NCBI GenBank assembly: GCA_041648755.1
Contig: JBAZOJ010000233.1
Location: forward strand, 1-5,567
Direction of reading: 5' to 3'
Origin: JBAZOJ01 sp041648755
Lineage (GTDB): Bacteria; Planctomycetota; B143-G9
Length of the DNA: 5,567 nt
Program-made: the position numbers and the translations under genes
Notes under the pieces: model-generated
What the model was told of the DNA's origin: nothing
Database searches by the model: none
Seen by the model: only the letters and a program-made list of their open reading frames with translations
Shown here: positions 4,178 through 5,567 of the stretch, piece after piece
Layout of the letters: every line of letters starts with the position of its first letter
How positions within the stretch are numbered: the first letter of the stretch is position 1

Positions 4178-5567
4178 TTAGTAGTCCATATCGTCCATGT
4201 CGGGAGCAGCGGGCTGCTTGTCATCCTTCTTGGGGATGTCTCCGACAAGCGCGTCGGTCGTCAGGAGGATTCCTGCCACCGAAGCGGCGTTCTGCAGGGC
4301 AAAGCGCACGACCTTGGTCGGGTCGATGATGCCTGCCTTGACCAGGTCCTCGTACTCGCCGGTGGCGGCATTGAGGCCCCAGTGAGCGCTCTTCTTGGCC
4401 AATACGTTCTGAACCGCGACAGCGCCGTTGATTCCGCCGTTGTCGGCGATCTGCATAATCGGGGCTGTCAGCGCCTGCTTGACGATGAGCGCGCCGGTCT
4501 TCTGGTCGCCTTCGAGCTTCAGGCCGTCAAGGATGTGCGATGCGCGCAGCAGCGCGACTCCGCCGCCCGGAAGGATGCCTTCTTCGACGGCAGCACGAGT
4601 GGCGTGCATTGCATCTTCGACGCGCGCCTTCTTCTCCTTCATCTCAACTTCGGTGGCCGCGCCGACCTTGATCTGCGCTACGCCGCCAGCCAGCTTCGCG
4701 AGCCTCTCCTGCAGCTTCTCGCGATCGTAATCGCTTGTGCTGTTTTCGATTTCGGCGCGGATCTGAGCAACGCGGGCGTTAATCTTCTCGCGCTTGCCGG
4801 GCTCGTCAAGGTTTGCGATGATGATGGTGTTATCCTTGTCAATCTCCACGCGCTCGGCAACGCCGAGATCGGTGAGCTTGAGGGAATCGAGCTTGATTCC
4901 GAGATCTTCGAAAACGGCAGTCGCACCGGTGAGGACCGCAATGTCCTCGAGCATCGCTTTGCGGCGATCCCCGTAGCCGGGGGCCTTGACCGCTGCGCAC
5001 TTGAAGGAGCCGCGGAGCTTGTTCACAACCAGTGTGGCCAGGGCTTCGCCCTCGATGTCCTCGGCAATGATGAGCAGGGGCTTTCCGGCCTGGACAACGG
5101 CCTCAAGAACTGTGATCATATCCTTGATGTTGGTGAGCTTCTTCTCGTAAACGAGAATGTAGGGCTCTTCAAGGACGCACTTCATGTTTGCGGCGTCGGT
5201 GACGAAGTACGGGGAAATGTAGCCGCGGTCGAACTGCATACCCTCGACCCAGTCAACGATGGTCTCGATGGTCTTGCTCTCATCGACGGTGATGACGCCG
5301 TCCTTGCCAACGCGCTCCATCGCCTCGGCGATCTTGTGGCCGATCTCGCGATCGTTGTTGGCGGCGACAGAGCCGACGTTTTCGATATCCTTGGTTCCGG
5401 AAATCTGGATGGAGTGCTTGTGCAACTCCGCGATAATGGCTGTTACGGCCTTGTCTATGCCGCGCTTGAGCTCGATGGGGTTTGCGCCTGCAACGACATT
5501 CTTCAGGCCAGCCTCAAAGATGGCCTCGGCGATGACGGTGGCGGTAGTGGTGCCGTCGCCAGCGACT
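4178..5567 (-). CDS. groL: GroEL (Hsp60) chaperonin, N-terminus cut by the window edge
   Basis: 462 codons are present; about 84 N-terminal residues lie beyond the right edge. The frame is open to the edge, so the TTG at 5425 is not the start. GroEL forms a double heptameric ring that folds proteins in an ATP-driven cycle with GroES. The fragment opens with VAGDGTTTATVIAEAIFEAG, the nucleotide-binding motif whose Asp corresponds to E. coli Asp87. Also seen: NPIELKRGIDKAV, VEGMQFDRGYISPYF, the apical AGKPLLIIAEDIEGEALATL, KAPGYGDRRKAML, the GAATEVEMKEKKARVEDA intermediate segment, GILPGGGVAL and GIIDPTKV (ATPase Asp398 equivalent). The C-terminus is acidic, PDMDDMDY, rather than a long GGM repeat. 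A groES gene is expected upstream, outside the window. A terminator follows the stop. Confidence 0.97.
   Translation of the reverse strand, partial: VAGDGTTTATVIAEAIFEAGLKNVVAGANPIELKRGIDKAVTAIIAELHKHSIQISGTKDIENVGSVAANNDREIGHKIAEAMERVGKDGVITVDESKTIETIVDWVEGMQFDRGYISPYFVTDAANMKCVLEEPYILVYEKKLTNIKDMITVLEAVVQAGKPLLIIAEDIEGEALATLVVNKLRGSFKCAAVKAPGYGDRRKAMLEDIAVLTGATAVFEDLGIKLDSLKLTDLGVAERVEIDKDNTIIIANLDEPGKREKINARVAQIRAEIENSTSDYDREKLQERLAKLAGGVAQIKVGAATEVEMKEKKARVEDAMHATRAAVEEGILPGGGVALLRASHILDGLKLEGDQKTGALIVKQALTAPIMQIADNGGINGAVAVQNVLAKKSAHWGLNAATGEYEDLVKAGIIDPTKVVRFALQNAASVAGILLTTDALVGDIPKKDDKQPAAPDMDDMDY

Noticed and set aside
3603..4181. 192-residue plus-strand open frame
   Set aside because: Antisense shadow of dnaJ, a well-conserved gene; long antisense frames are common in GC-rich coding DNA.
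5423..5425. TTG as the groL start
   Set aside because: The frame continues upstream to the edge with the conserved GDGTTT motif, so the true start is outside the window.

Overview
The window reads almost entirely on the minus strand and looks like a chromosomal piece of a GC-rich, Gram-negative-type bacterium. A putative lipoprotein with a beta-helix-like body, a chaperone cluster ordered groL > dnaJ > grpE > fmdB-like, and short GC-rich octamer repeats would suit a member of the PVC group (Planctomycetes, Verrucomicrobia, Lentisphaerae and relatives) or a similar uncultivated lineage. That placement is inference only; no rRNA or other phylogenetic marker was compared.

Right part (5567 down to about 2002), in transcription order: the 3' 85% or so of groL (runs off the right edge), an intrinsic-terminator-like hairpin whose U-tract ends two bases before the next start codon, dnaJ, grpE (its ATG overlaps the dnaJ stop as TAATG), and a small FmdB-type zinc-ribbon protein with a Cys/His-rich tail. 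A GC hairpin about 40 bases after that stop may end the unit. GroEL encapsulates and folds proteins; DnaJ and GrpE are the co-chaperone and nucleotide exchange factor of DnaK. dnaK itself, groES and any hrcA or CIRCE site are not in the window.

Middle (about 1218-2001): roughly 780 bases with no convincing gene. It holds a patchwork of small repeats: two arrays of a CTYCGCGN octamer, a perfect 8-bp hairpin, a pair of 15-bp direct repeats, and three 14-bp tandem units. Next to the last lies a strong sigma70-like promoter (TTGACT, 17-base spacer, TACAAT) pointing left.

Left part (1217 down to 1): that promoter drives a putative lipoprotein gene with repeats resembling a right-handed beta-helix. 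Its frame is broken at a run of nine C (nine G on the coding strand, 668-676). One extra G would join it to a stop-free frame that continues the same repeat style off the left edge. This may be a sequencing error, a phase-variable tract, slippage, or a decayed gene.

The most interesting points are the G9 frame break, the dnaJ start abutting a terminator with no Shine-Dalgarno sequence, and the resemblance between the 14-bp tandem repeats and the sequence over the -10 box of the lipoprotein promoter. I saw no clear evidence of a wholly new system.
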